A stretch of 64,000 nucleotides of DNA from Hydractinia symbiolongicarpus (lineage: Eukaryota > Cnidaria > Hydrozoa > Anthoathecata > Hydractiniidae): NCBI RefSeq assembly GCF_029227915.1, contig NC_079878.1:34375501-34439500 (forward strand). Reading direction: 5' to 3'. Below, in pieces: positions 10,781-24,596 of the stretch. Below the pieces are notes generated by a model. It made no database searches and was not told the origin of the DNA. It saw nothing but the letters and a program-made list of their open reading frames with translations. Both the position numbers and the translations under genes were made by a program. The stretch's first letter is position 1; each line of letters begins with the position of its first letter.

Positions 10781-13700
10781 ATATGAGAAAAATATCGCTA
10801 AATACATGTTGGAACGAATATGTGACCCAACCGTTGTAGCTCAAACGGACTGACACCGTTAGAAAGTCAATGAAATGCAGTTTTTGAAACTGTCGCTATT
10901 TCTTCAGCGCCCGATATCGGATAGGATTGGTCCCACAGTAAAAAATGACTTATTAATCTAAATTTTTAAATGAAGCGCTACCACAGCGCCCAGTGTAATC
11001 GCTGAGTTCCGGCAATCACGTAAAATTAAGAAGAATGTTAATTCTTGGAGTCCAATTGTCTCCTGTACCACATTTATTAGGTCACAGTCCAAAGTTTGTT
11101 CAATTAAGTCCCACAGTCAATCGTTTCATAGTTAAAAGCGATGCAACCTAGTAATATCAGAAAAATATCGCTTAATACATGTTGGTACGAATATGTGACA
11201 CAACTGTTTTAACTGAAACGGACTGACACCGTTAGAAAGTCAATGAAATGTAGTTTTTGAAACTGTTGCTTTTTTTCAGCGCGCAATAACGGCTAGGATT
11301 GGTCCCACAGTAAAAAATGACTTATTAATCTCACTTTTTCAATGAAGCGCTACCACAGCGCCCAGTGTAATCGCTGAGTTCCGGCAATCATGTCAAATTA
11401 AGAAGAATGTTATTTCTTGGAGTCCAATTTTCTCGTTTATCACATTTATCAGGTCACAGTCCTAAGTTAGTTCAATTAAGTCCCACAGTCAATCGTTTCA
11501 CTGTTAAAAGCGATGCAACCTAGTAATATCAGATGAATGTCGCTAAATACATGTTGGTACGAATATGTGACCCAACCGTTGAAACTCAAATGGACTGACA
11601 CCGTAACAAAGTCAATGAAATGTAGTATTTGAAACAGTCTCTATTTCTTCAGCGCGCGCTAACTGCTAGGATTTGTCTCACAGTAAAAAATGACTTATTT
11701 TTCTAAATTTATAAATGAAGAACTATCACAGCGCCCAGTGTGATCGCTGAGTTCCGGCAATCATGTCAAATTAAGAAGAATGTTATTTCTTGGAGTCAAC
11801 TTGTCTCAGTTATCACATTTATCAGGTCACAGTCGAAAGTTAGTTCAGTTAAGTCCCACAGTCAATCGCTTCATTGTTAAAAGCCATGCAACCTAGTAAT
11901 AACAGAAAAACATCGCTAAATACATCTTGGTACGAATATGTGACCCAACCGTTGAAACTCAAACGGACTGACACGGTTAGAAAGTCAATGAAATGCAGTT
12001 TTTGAAACTGTCGCTATTTCTTCAGCGCCCGATATCGGATAGGATTGGTCCCACAGTAAAAAATGACTTATTATTCTCACTTTTTTAATGAAGCGCTACC
12101 ACAGCGCCCAGTGTAATCGCTGAGTTCTGGCAATCATGTCAAATTAAGAAGAATGTTATTTCTTGGAGTCCAATTTTCTCGTTTATCACATTTATCAGGT
12201 CACAGTCCAAAGTTAGTTCAATTAAGTCCCACTGTCAATCGTTTCACTGTTAAAAGCGATGCAACCTAGTAATATCAGATAAATGTCGCTAAATACATGT
12301 TGGTACGAATATGTGACCCAACCGTTGAAACTCTAACAGACTGACACCGTTAGAAAGTCAGTGAAGTGTAGTATTTGAAACAGTCTCTATTTCTTCAGCG
12401 CGCGCTAACGGCTAGGATTTGTCTCACAGTAAAAAATGACTTATTTTTCTAAATTTATAAATGAAGAACTATCACAGCGCCCAGTGTGATCGCTGAGTTC
12501 CGGCAATCATGTCAAATTAAGAAGAATGTTATTTCTTGGAGTCAACTTGTCTCAGTTATCACATTTATCAGGTCACAGTCGAAAGTTAGTTCAGTTAAGT
12601 CCCACAGTCAATCGCTTCATTGTTAAAAGCGATGCAACCTAGTAATAACAAAAAAACATCGCTAAATACATATTGGTACGAATATGTGACCCAACCGTTG
12701 AAACTCAAATGGATTGACACCGTAACAAAGTCAATGAAATGTAGTTTTTAAAACTATCGCTATTTCTTCAGCTCGCGATAACGGAGAGGATTCGTCCCAC
12801 ATTAAAGAATGACTTATTAATCTAAATTTTTATATGAAGCGCTACCACAGCGCCCAGTGTAATCGCTGAGTTTCGGCAATCATGTCAAATTAAGAAGAAT
12901 GTTATTTCTTGGAGTCCAATTGTCTCCTTTACCACATTTATCAGGTCACAGTCGAAAGTTAGTTCAGTTAAGTCCCACAGTCAATCGCTTCATTGTTAAA
13001 AGCGATACAACCTAGTAATATCAAAAAATATCGCTAAATACATGTTGGTACGGGTATGTGACCCAACCGTTGTAACTCAAACGGACTGACACCGTTAGAA
13101 AGTCAATGAAATGCAGTTTTTGAAACTGTCGCTATTTCTTCAGCCCGCGATAAGGGCTAGGATTGGTCCCACAGTAAAAAATGACTTATTAATCTAAGTT
13201 TTTAAATGAAGCGCTACCACAGCGCCCAGTGTAATTGCCGAGTTCCGGCAATCATGTCAAATTAAGAAGAATGTTATTTCTTGGAGTCAACTTGTCTCAC
13301 TTATCACATTTATCAGGTCACAGTCGAAAGTTAGTTCAATTAAGTCCCACAGTCAATCGCTTCATTGTTAAAAGCGATGAAACCTAGTAATAACAGAAAA
13401 ACATCGCTAAATACATATTGGTACGAATATGTGACCCAACCGTTGTAACTCAAACGGACTTACACCGTTAGAAAATCAATGAAATGTAGTTTGTGAAACT
13501 GTCACTATTTCTTCAGCGCGCGATAACGGCTAGGATAGGTCCCACAGTAAAAAATGACTTATGAATCTAAACTTTTAAATGAAGCGCTACCACAGCGCCC
13601 AGTGTAATCGCTGAGTTCCGGCAATCATGTCGAATTAAGAAGAATGTTATTTCTTGAAGTCCAATTGTCTCATTTCTCACCTTTATCAGGTCACAGTCCA

Positions 13701-13784
13701 AAGTTAGTTCAATTAAGTCCCACAGTCAATCGTTTCACTGTTAAAAGCGATGCAACCTAGTAACATCAGATAAATATCGCTAAA

Positions 13785-15278
13785 TACATGTTGGTACGAA
13801 TATGTGACCCAACCGTTGAAACTCAAACGGACTGACACGGTTAGAAAGTCAATGAAATGCAGTTTTTGAAACTGTCGCTATTTCTTCAGCGCCCGATATC
13901 GGATAGGATTGGTCCCACAGTAAAAAACGACTTATTAATCTAAATTTTTAAATAAAGCGCTACCACAGCGCCCAGTGTAATCGCTGAGTTCCGGCAATCA
14001 TGTCAAATTAAGAAGAATGTTATTTGTTGGAGTCCAATTTTTTCATTTATCACATTTATCAGGTCGCAGTCCAAAGTTAGTTCTTTTAAGTCCCACAGTC
14101 AATCGCTTCATTGTTAAAAGCGATGCAACCTAGTAATATCAAAAAATATCACTAAATACATGTTGGTACGAATTTGTGACCCAACCGTTGTAGCTCAAAC
14201 GGACTGACACCGTTAGAAAGTCAATGAAATGTAGTTTTTGAAACTGTCGCTATTTCTTCAGCGCGCAAAAACGGCTAGGATTGGTCCCACAGTAAAAAAA
14301 TGACTTATTAATCTAAATTTTTAAATGAAGGACTACCACAGCGCCCAGTGTAATCGCTGAGTTCCGGCAATCACGTCAAATTAAGAAGAATGTTATTTCT
14401 TGGAGTCCAATTGTCTCCTGTACCACATTTATTAGGTCACAGTCCAAAGTTTGTTCAATTAAGTCCCACAGTCAATCGTTTCATAGTTAAAGGCGATGCA
14501 ACCTAGTAATATCAGAAAAATATCGCTAAGTACATGTTGGTACGAATATGTGACCCAACCGTTGTAACTCAAACGCACTGACACCGTTAGAAAGTCAATG
14601 AAATGTAGTTTTTGAAACTGTCGCTATTTCTTCAGCGCGCGGTGACGACTAGGATAGGTCCCACAGTAAAAAATGACTTATTAATCTAAACTTTTAAATG
14701 AAGCGCTACCACAGCGCCCAGTGTAATCGCTGAGTTCCGGCAATCATGTCGAATTAAGAAGAATGTTATTTCTTGGAGTCCAATTGTCTCATTTCTCACC
14801 TTTATCAGGTCACAGTCCAAAGTTAGTTCAATTAAGTCCCACAGTCAATCGTTTCACTGTTAAAAGCGATGCAACCTAGTAACATCAGATAAATATCGCT
14901 AAATACATGTTGGTACGAATATGGGACCCAACCGTTGAAAATCAAACGGAGTGAAAAGGTTAGAAAGTCAATGAAATATACTTTTTGAAACTGTCGCTAT
15001 TTCTGCAGCGCACGATAACGGCTAGGATAGGTCCCACATTAAAAAAATGACTTTTTTTATCTTAATTCTTAAATGAAGCGCTACCACAGCGCCCAGTGTA
15101 ATCGCTGAGTTCCGGCAATCATGTCAAATTAAGAAGAATGTTATTTCTTGGAGTCCAATTTTCTCGTTTATCACATTTATCAGGTCACAGTCCAAAGTTC
15201 GTTCAATTAAGTCCCACAGTCAATCGTTTCACTGTTAAAAGCGATGCAACCTAGTAACATCAGATAAATATCGCTAAA
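13785..15278 (+). repeat. Four-monomer higher-order repeat, copy 1 (1494 bp)
   Basis: Four monomers start at 13785, 14157, 14531 and 14904. Diagnostic readings are AAAAAACGAC (C at 13928, recurring at 15422), GAATTTGTGACC, GCGCGCAAAAACGG (14261, recurring at 15755) and the GGTGACGACTAGG monomer. The fourth is a type D monomer with GGGACCCAACC. The next copy follows directly. Confidence 0.87.
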
Positions 15279-17146
15279 TACATGTTGGTACGAATATGTG
15301 ACCCAACCGTTGAAACTCAAACGGACTGACACGGTTAGAAAGTCAATGAAATGCAGTTTTTGAAACTGTCGCTATTTCTTCAGCGCCCGATATCGGATAG
15401 GATTGGTCCCACAGTAAAAAACGACTTATTAATCTAAATTTTTAAATAAAGCGCTACCACAGCGCCCAGTGTAATCGCTGAGTTCCGGCAATCATGTCAA
15501 ATTAAGAAGAATGTTATTTGTTGGAGTCCAATTTTTTCATTTATCACATTTATCAGGTCGCAGTCCAAAGTTAGTTCTTTTAAGTCCCACAGTCAATCGC
15601 TTCATTGTTAAAAGCGATGCAACCTAGTAATATCAAAAAATATCACTAAATACATGTTGGTACGAATTTGTGACCCAACCGTTGTAGCTCAAACGGACTG
15701 ACACCGTTAGAAAGTCAATGAAATGTAGTTTTTGAAACTGTCGCTATTTCTTCAGCGCGCAAAAACGGCTAGGATTGGTCCCACAGTAAAAAAATGACTT
15801 ATTAATCTAAATTTTTAAATGAAGGACTACCACAGCGCCCAGTGTAATCGCTGAGTTCCGGCAATCACGTCAAATTAAGAAGAATGTTATTTCTTGGAGT
15901 CCAATTGTCTCCTGTACCACATTTATTAGGTCACAGTCCAAAGTTTGTTCAATTAAGTCCCACAGTCAATCGTTTCATAGTTAAAGGCGATGCAACCTAG
16001 TAATATCAGAAAAATATCGCTAAGTACATGTTGGTACGAATATGTGACCCAACCGTTGTAACTCAAACGCACTGACACCGTTAGAAAGTCAATGAAATGT
16101 AGTTTTTGAAACTGTCGCTATTTCTTCAGCGCGCAAAAACGGCTAGGATTGGTCCCACAGTAAAAAAATGACTTATTAATCTAAATTTTTAAATGAAGGA
16201 CTACCACAGCGCCCAGTGTAATCGCTGAGTTCCGGCAATCACGTCAAATTAAGAAGAATGTTATTTCTTGGAGTCCAATTGTCTCCTGTACCACATTTAT
16301 TAGGTCACAGTCCAAAGTTTGTTCAATTAAGTCCCACAGTCAATCGTTTCATAGTTAAAGGCGATGCAACCTAGTAATATCAGAAAAATATCGCTAAGTA
16401 CATGTTGGTACGAATATGTGACCCAACCGTTGTAACTCAAACGCACTGACACCGTTAGAAAGTCAATGAAATGTAGTTTTTGAAACTGTCGCTATTTCTT
16501 CAGCGCGCGGTGACGACTAGGATAGGTCCCACAGTAAAAAATGACTTATTAATCTAAACTTTTAAATGAAGCGCTACCACAGCGCCCAGTGTAATCGCTG
16601 AGTTCCGGCAATCATGTCGAATTAAGAAGAATGTTATTTCTTGGAGTCCAATTGTCTCATTTCTCACCTTTATCAGGTCACAGTCCAAAGTTAGTTCAAT
16701 TAAGTCCCACAGTCAATCGTTTCACTGTTAAAAGCGATGCAACCTAGTAACATCAGATAAATATCGCTAAATACATGTTGGTACGAATATGGGACCCAAC
16801 CGTTGAAAATCAAACGGAGTGAAAAGGTTAGAAAGTCAATGAAATATACTTTTTGAAACTGTCGCTATTTCTGCAGCGCACGATAACGGCTAGGATAGGT
16901 CCCACATTAAAAAAATGACTTTTTTTATCTTAATTCTTAAATGAAGCGCTACCACAGCGCCCAGTGTAATCGCTGAGTTCCGGCAATCATGTCAAATTAA
17001 GAAGAATGTTATTTCTTGGAGTCCAATTTTCTCGTTTATCACATTTATCAGGTCACAGTCCAAAGTTCGTTCAATTAAGTCCCACAGTCAATCGTTTCAC
17101 TGTTAAAAGCGATGCAACCTAGTAATATGAGAAAAATATCGCTAAA
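15279..17146 (+). repeat. Same unit, copy 2, expanded to five monomers (1868 bp)
   Basis: Starts at 15279, 15651, 16025, 16399 and 16772. It matches copy 1 at offset 1494 for the first part and 1868-1869 for the last part. The extra monomer at 16025 begins like the third monomer of copy 1 (AACGCACTGACACC) and continues like the second (GCGCGCAAAAACGG at 16129, 374 after 15755), so it is a hybrid. This is what one unequal crossover shifted by a single monomer would leave. Confidence 0.85.
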
Positions 17147-18265
17147 TACATGTTGGTACGAATATGTGACCAAACCGTTGAAACTCAAACGGACTGACAC
17201 GGTTAGAAAGTCAATGAAATGCAGTTTTTGAAACTGTCGCTATTTCTTCAGCGCCCGATATCGGATAGGATTGGTCCCACAGTAAAAAATGACTTATTAA
17301 TCTAAATTTTTAAATGAAGCGCTACCACAGCGCCCAGTGTAATCGCTGAGTTCCGGCAATCATGTCAAATTAAGAAGAATGTTATTTGTTGGAGTCCAAT
17401 TTTTTCATTTATTACATTTATCAGGTCACAGTCCAAAGTTAGTTCTTTTAAGTCCCACAGTCAATCGCTTCATTGTTAAAAGCGATGCAACCTAGTAATA
17501 TCAAAAAATATCACTAAATACATGTTGGTACGAATATGTGACCCAACCGTTGTAGCTCAAACGGACTGACACCGTTAGAAAGTCAATGAAATGTAGTTTT
17601 TGAAACTGTCGCTATTTCTTCAGCGCGCAATAACGGCTAGGATTGGTCCCACAGTAAAAAAATGACTTATTAATCTAAATTTTTAAATGAAGGACTACCA
17701 CAGCGCCCAGTGTAATCGCTGAGTTCCGGCAATCACGTCAAATTAAGAAGAATGTTATTTCTTGGAGTCCAATTGTCTCCTGTACCACATTTATTAGGTC
17801 ACAGTCCAAAGTTTGTTCAATTAAGTCCCACAGTCAATCGTTTCATAGTTAAAGGCGATGCAACCTAGTAATATCAGAAAAATATCGCTTAATACATGTT
17901 GGTACGAATATGTGACACAACTGTTTTAACTGAAACAGACTGACACCGTTAGAAAAACATTGAAATGTAGTTTTTGAAACTGTTGCTTTTTTTTCAGCGC
18001 GCAATAACGGCTAGGATTGGTCCCACAGTAAAAAATGACTTATTAATTTCACTTTTTCAATGAAGCGCTACCACAGCGCCCAGTGTAATCGCTGAGTTCC
18101 GGCAATCATGTCAAATTAAGAAGAATGTTATTTCTTGGAGTCCAATTTTCTCGTTTATCACATTTATCAGGTCACAGTCCAAAGTTAGTTCAATTAAGTC
18201 CCACAGTCAATCGTTTCACTGTTAAAAGCGATGCAACCTAGTAATATCAGATAAATGTCGCTAAA

Positions 18266-19015
18266 TACATGTTGGTACGAATATGTGACCCAACCGTTGA
18301 AACTCAAACAGAGTGAAAAGGGTGGAAAGTCAATGAAATATACTTTTTGAAACTGTCGCTATTTCTGCAGCGCGCGATAACGGCTAGGATAGGTCCCACA
18401 TTAAAAAAATGACTTTTTTTATCTTAATTCTTAAATGAAGCGCTACCACAGCGCCCAGTGTAATCGCTGAGTTCCGGCAATCATGTCAAATTAAGAAGAA
18501 TGCTATTTCTTGGAGTCTAATTGTCTCCTTTATCACATTTATCAGGTCACAGTCCAAAGTTAGTTCACTTAAGTCCCACAGTCAAAAGTTTCACTGTTAA
18601 AAGCGATGCAACCTAGTAATATCAGATAAATATCGCTAAATGCATGTTGGTACGAATATGTGACCCAACCGTTGAAACTCAAACGGAGTGAAAAGGGTGG
18701 AAAGTCAATGAAATATACTTTTTGAAACTGTCGCTACTTCTGCAGCGCGCGATAACGGCTAGGATAGGTCCCACATTAAAAAAATGACTTTTTTTAACTT
18801 AATTCTTAAATGAAGCGCTACCACAGCGCCCAGTGTAATCGCTGAGTTCCGGCAATCATGTCAAATTAAGAAGAATGCTATTTCTTGGAGTCTAATTGTC
18901 TCCTTTATCACATTTATCAGGTCACAGTCCAAAGTTTGTTCAATTAAGTCCCACAGTCAATCGTTTCACTGTTAAAAGCGATGCAACCTAGTAATATGAG
19001 AAAAATATCGCTAAA
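18266..19015 (+). repeat. Pair of near-identical type D monomers
   Basis: Two consecutive monomers (18266 and 18641) share GAGTGAAAAGGGTGG, the TTCTTAAATG reading and GCTATTTCTTGGAGTCTAATTG across the usual conserved block. They look like a recent single-monomer duplication. Other type D monomers (1120, 7463, 14904, 16772, 23475) have GGTTAG in place of GGGTGG. Confidence 0.75.
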
Positions 19016-20134
19016 TAAATGTTGGTACGAATATGTGACCCAACCGTTGAAACTCAAACGGACTGACACGGTTAGAAAGTCAATGAAATGCAGTTTTTGA
19101 AACTGTCGCTATTTCTTCAGCGCCCGATAACGGATAGGATTGGTCCCACAGTAAAAAATGACTTATTAATCTAAATTTTTAAATGAAGGGCTACCACAGC
19201 GCCCAGTGTAATCGTTGAGTTCCGGCAATCATGTCAAATTAAGAAGAATGTTATTTCTTGAAGTCCAATTATCTCAGTTATCACATTTATCAGGTCACAG
19301 TCCAAAGTTAGTTCAATTAAGTCCCACAGTCAATCGTTTCACTGTTAAAAGCGATGCAACCTAGTAATAACAGAAAAACATCGCTAAATACATATTGGTA
19401 CGAATATGTGACCCAACCGTTGTAACTCAAACGGACTTACACCGTTAGAAAATCAATGAAATGTAGTTTTTGAAACTGTAACTATTTCTTCAGCGCGCGA
19501 TAACGGCTAGGATAGGTCCCACAGTAAAGAATAACTTATTAATCTAAACTTTTAAATGAAGCGCTACCACAGCGCCCAGTGTAATCGCTGAGTTCCGGCA
19601 ATCATGTCAAATTAAGAAGAATGTTATTTCTTAGAGTCCAATTGTCTCATTTATCACCTTTATCATGTCACAGTCCAAAGTTAGTTTAGTTAAGTCCCAC
19701 AGTCAATCGTTTCACTGTTAAAAGCGATGCAACCTAGTGATATCAGATAAATATCGCTAAATACATGTTGGTACGAATATGTGACCCAACTGTTGAAACT
19801 CAAACGGACTGACACCGTTAGAAAGTCAGTGAAGTGTAGTATTTGAAACAGTCTCTATTTCTTCAGCGCGCGCTAACGGCTAGGATTTGTCCCACAGTAA
19901 AAAATGACTTATTTTTCTAAATTTATAAATGAAGAACTATCACAGCGCCCAGTGTGATCGCTGAGTTCCGGCACTCATGTCAAATTAAGAAGAATGTTAT
20001 TTCCTGGAGTCAACTTGTCTCAGTTATCACATTTATCAGGTCACAGTCGAAAATTAGTTCAGTTAAGTCCCACAGTCAATCGCTTCATTGTTAAAAGCGA
20101 TGCCACCTAGTAATATGAGAAAAATATCGCTAAA

Positions 20135-20492
20135 TACATGTCGGTACGAATATGTGACCCAACCGTTGAAACTTAAACGGTCTGACACCGTTAGAAAGTC
20201 AGTGAAATGTGGTATTTGAAACTGTCTCTATTTCTTCTGCGCGCGCTAACGGCTAGGATTGGTCCAACATTAAAAAAATGACTTTTTTATCTTAATTCTT
20301 GAATGACCAGTGTAATCGCTGAGTTTCGGCAATCATGTCAAATTAAGAAGAATGTTACTTCTTGGAGTCAACTTGTCTCACTTATAACATTTATCAGGTC
20401 ACAATCCAAAATCGGTTCAATTAAGTCCCACAGTCAATCGTTTCACTGTTAAAAGCGATGCAACCTAGTAATATCATAAAAATATTGCTAAA
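20135..20492 (+). repeat. Monomer with precise loss of the GCGCT hairpin (358 bp)
   Basis: Near 20301-20310 the sequence reads GAATGACCAGTG. Its closest relatives (26089, 41632) have the intact AATGAAGCGCT..AGCGCCCAGTG. Sixteen bases are missing, namely the whole GCGCT-ACCAC-AGCGC stem-loop plus one adjacent A. The rest of the monomer is intact and the length to the next start agrees with the loss. Confidence 0.88.
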
Positions 20493-20865
20493 TACATGTT
20501 GGTACGAATATGTGACCCAACCGTTGTAACTCAAACGGACTGACACCGTTGGAAAGTGAATGAAATTTAGTTTTTGAAACTGTTGCTATTTCTTCAGCTC
20601 GTGTTAACGGATAAGATTGGTCCCACAGTAAAGAATGATTTATTTATCTAAATATTTCAATGAAGCGCTACCAAAGCGCCCAGTGTAATCGCTGAGTTCC
20701 GGCAATCACGTCAAATTAAGAAGAATGTTATTTCTTGGAGTCCAATTGTCTCATTTATCACATTTATCATGTCACAGTCCAAAGTTAGTTCAATTAAATC
20801 CCACAGCCAATCGTTTCATTGTTAAAAGTGATGCAACCCAGTAATATCAGAAAAACATCGCTAAG

Positions 20866-21983
20866 TACATGTTGGTACGAATACGTGACCCAGCCGTTGT
20901 AACTCAAACGAACTTACACCGTTAGAAAATCAATGAAATGTAGTTTTTGAAACTGTCACTATTTCTTCAGCGCGCGATAACGGCTAGGATAGGTCCCACA
21001 GTAAAAAATGACTTATTAATCTAAACTTTTAAATGAAGCGCTACCACAGCGCCCAGTGTAATCGCTGAGTTCCGGCAATCATGTCAAATTAAGAAGAATG
21101 TTATTTCTTGGAGTCCAATTTTCTCGTTTATCACATTTATCAGGTCCTAGTCCAAAGTTCGTTCAATTAAGTCCCACAGTCAATCGTTTGACTGTTAAAA
21201 GCGATGCAACCTAGTAATATCAAAAAATATCGCTAAATACATGTTGGTACGGGTATGTGACCCAACCGTTGTAACTCAAACGGACTGACACCGTTACAAA
21301 GTCAATGAAATGCAGTTTTTGAAACTATCGCTATTTCTTCAGCCCGCGATAAGGGCTAGGATTGGTCCCACAGTAAAAAATGACTTATTAATCTAAGTTT
21401 TTAAATGAAGCGCTACCACAGCGCCCAGTGTAATTGCTGAGTTCCGGCAATCATGTCAAATTAAGAAGAATGTTATTTCTTGGAGTCCAATTTTCTCGTT
21501 TATCACATTTATCAGGTCACAGTCCAAAGTTTGTTCAATTAAGTCCCACAGTCAATCGTTTCACTGTTAAAAGCGATGCAACCTAGTAATATCAGATAAA
21601 TGTCGCTAAATACATGTTGGTACGAATATATGACCCAACCGTTGAAACTGAAACGGACTGACACCGTTGGAAAGTCAGTGAAGTGTAGTATTTGTAACAG
21701 TCTCTATTTCTTCAGCGCGCGCTAACGGCTAGGATTTGTCCCACAGTAAAAAATGACTTAATTTTCTAAATTTATAAATGAAGAACTATCACAGCGCCCA
21801 GTGTGATCACTGAGTTCCGGCAATCATGTCAAATTAAGAAGAATGTTATTTCTTGGAGTCAACTTGTCTCACTTATCACATTTATCATGTCACAGTCCAA
21901 AGTTAGTTCAATTAAATCCCACAGCCAATCGTTTCATTGTTAAAAGTGATGCAACCCAGTAATATCAGAAAAACATCGCTAAG
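20866..21983 (+). repeat. Trimer higher-order repeat, copy 1 (1118 bp)
   Basis: Three monomers (20866, 21238, 21611) recur at an offset of 1118. Markers are GAATACGTGACCCAGCCG, CAGGTCCTAGTCC, CGGGTATGTGACC and GAATATATGACC with GTATTTGTAACAG. The true breakpoints probably lie about 110 bases upstream of the phase start, near TTTATCATGTCACAG. Confidence 0.86.
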
Positions 21984-23101
21984 TACATGTTGGTACGAAT
22001 ACGTGACCCAGCCGTTGTAACTCAAACGAACTTACACCGTTAGAAAATCAATGAAATGTAGTTTTTGAAACTGTCACTATTTCTTCAGCGCACGATAACG
22101 GCTAGGATAGGTCCCACAGTAAAAAATGACTTATTAATCTAAACTTTTAAATGAAGCGCTACCACAGCGCCCAGTGTAATCGCTGAGTTCCGGCAATCAT
22201 GTCAAATTAAGAAGAATGTTATTTCTTGGAGTCCAATTTTCTCGTTTATCACATTTATCAGGTCCTAGTCCAAAGTTCGTTCAATTAAGTCCCACAGTCA
22301 ATCGTTTGACTGTTAAAAGCGATGCAACCTAGTAATATCAAAAAATATCGCTAAATACATGTTGGTACGGGTATGTGACCCAACCGTTGTAACTCAAACG
22401 GACTGACACCGTTCCAAAGTCAATGAAATGCAGTTTTTGAAACTATCGCTATTTCTTCAGCCCGCGATAAGGGCTAGGATTGGTCCCACGGTAAAAAATG
22501 ACTTATTAATCTAAGTTTTTAAATGAAGCGCTACCACAGCGCCCAGTGTAATTGCTGAGTTCCGGCAATCATGTCAAATTAAGAAGAATGTTATTTCTTG
22601 GAGTCCAATTTTCTCGTTTATCACATTTACCAGGTCACAGTCCAAAGTTTGTTCAATTAAGTCCCACAGTCAATCGTTTCACTGTTAAAAGCGATGCAAC
22701 TTAGTAATATCAGATAAATGTCGCTAAATACATGTTGGTACGAATATATGACCCAACCGTTGAAACTGAAACGGACTGACACCGTTAGAAAGTCAGTGAA
22801 GTGTAGTATTTGTAACAGTCTCTATTTCTTCAGCGCGCGCTAACGGCTAGGATTTGTCCCACAGTAAAAAATGACTTAATTTTCTAAATTTATAAATGAA
22901 GAACTATCACAGCGCCCAGTGTGATCGCTGAGTTCCGGCAATCATGTCAAATTAAGAAGAATGTTATTTCTTGGAGTCAACTTGTCTCACTTATCACATT
23001 TATCAGGTCACAGTCGAAAGTTAGTTCAGTTAAGTCCCACAGTCAATCGCTTCATTGTTAAAAGCGATGAAACCTAGTAATAACAGAAAAACATCGCTAA
23101 A
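21984..23101 (+). repeat. Trimer higher-order repeat, copy 2 (1118 bp)
   Basis: Second copy of the preceding trimer (21984, 22356, 22729) with all diagnostic readings kept. Small differences include CGTTCCAAAG for CGTTACAAAG, CACGGTAAAA for CACAGTAAAA and AACTTAGTAA for AACCTAGTAA, so the duplication is recent but not brand new. Confidence 0.86.
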
Positions 23102-24596
23102 TACATATTTGTACGAATATGTGACCCAACCGTTGTAACTCAAACGGACTTACACCGTTAGAAAATCAATGAAATGTAGTTTTTGAAACTGTCACTATTT
23201 CTTCAGCGCGCGATAACGGCTAGGATAGGTCCCACAGTAAAAAATGACTTATTAATCTAAACTTTTAAATGAAGCGCTACCACAGCGCCCAGTGTAATCG
23301 CTGAGTTCCGGCAATCATGTCGAATTAAGAAGAATGTTATTTCTTGGAGTCCAATTGTCTCATTTCTCACCTTTATCAGGTCACAGTCCAAAGTTAGTTC
23401 AATTAAGTCCCACAGTCAATCGTTTCACTGTTAAAAGCGATGCAACCTAGTAATATCAGATAAATATCGCTAAATGCATGTTGGTACGAATATGTGACCC
23501 AACCGTTGAAACTCAAACGGAGTGAAAAGGTTAGAAAGTCAATGAAATATACTTTTTGAAACTGTCGCTATTTCTGCAGCGCGCGATAACGGCTAGGATA
23601 GGTCCCACATTAAAAAAATGACTTTTTTTTATCTTAATTCTTAAATGAAGCGCTACCACAGCGCCCAGTGTAATCGCTGAGTTCCGGCAATCATGTCAAA
23701 TTAAGAAGAATGTTATTTCTTGGAGTCCAATTGTCTCCTTTATCACATTTATCAGGTCACAGTCCAAAGTTTGTTCAATTAAGTCCCACAGTCAATCGTT
23801 TCACTGTTAAAAGCGATGCAACCTAGTAATATGAGAAAAATATCGCTAAATACATGTTGGTACGAATATGTGACCCAACCGTTGAAACTCAAACGGACTG
23901 ACACGGTTAGAAAGTCAATGAAATGCAGTTTTTGAAACTGTCGCTATTTCTTCAGCGCCCGATAACGGATAGGATTGGTCCCACAGTAAAAAATAACTTA
24001 TTAATCTAAATTTTTAAATGAAGGGCTACCACAGAGCCCAGTGTAATCGTTGAGTTCCGGCAATCACGTCAAATTAAGAAGAATGTTATTTTTTGGAGTC
24101 CAATTGTCTCCTTTACCACATTTATTAGGTCACAGTCCAAAGTTTGTTCAATTAAGTCCCACAGTCAATCGTTTCATAGTTAAAAGCGATGCAACCTAGT
24201 AATATCAGAAAAATATCGCTTAATACATGTTGGTACGAATATGTGACACAACTGTTGTAACTGAAACGGACTGACACCGTTAGAAAGTCAATGAAATGTA
24301 GTTTTTGAAACTGTTGCTTTTTTTTAAGCGCTCGATAACGGCTAGGATTGGTCCCACAGTAAAAAATGACTTATTAATCTCACTTTTTCAATGAAGCGCT
24401 ACCACAGCGCCCAGTGTAATCGCTGAGTTCAGGCAATCATGTCAAATTAAGAAGAATGTTATTTCTTGGAATCCAATTTTCTCGTTTATCACATTTATCA
24501 GGTCACAGTCCAAAGTAAGTTCAATTAACTCCCACAGTCAATCGTTTCACTGTTAAAAGCGATGCAACCTTGTAATATTAGATAAATGTCGCTAAA

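Larger units (their letters stand above)
9311..18640 (+). repeat. Array zone B: copy of zone A block followed by 4-monomer units
   Basis: Monomer starts: 9311, 9684, 10057, 10430, 10803, 11176, 11548, 11921, 12294, 12667, 13039, 13412, 13785, 14157, 14531, 14904, 15279, 15651, 16025, 16399, 16772, 17147, 17519, 17893, 18266. The pair at 12667 and 13039 matches 8566 and 8938 at an offset of 4101, with the shared rare GGAGAGGATTCGTC reading. Type E monomers with GCGCCCGATATCGG occur at 10803, 11921, 13785, 15279 and 17147. All sequence is satellite. Confidence 0.92.
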
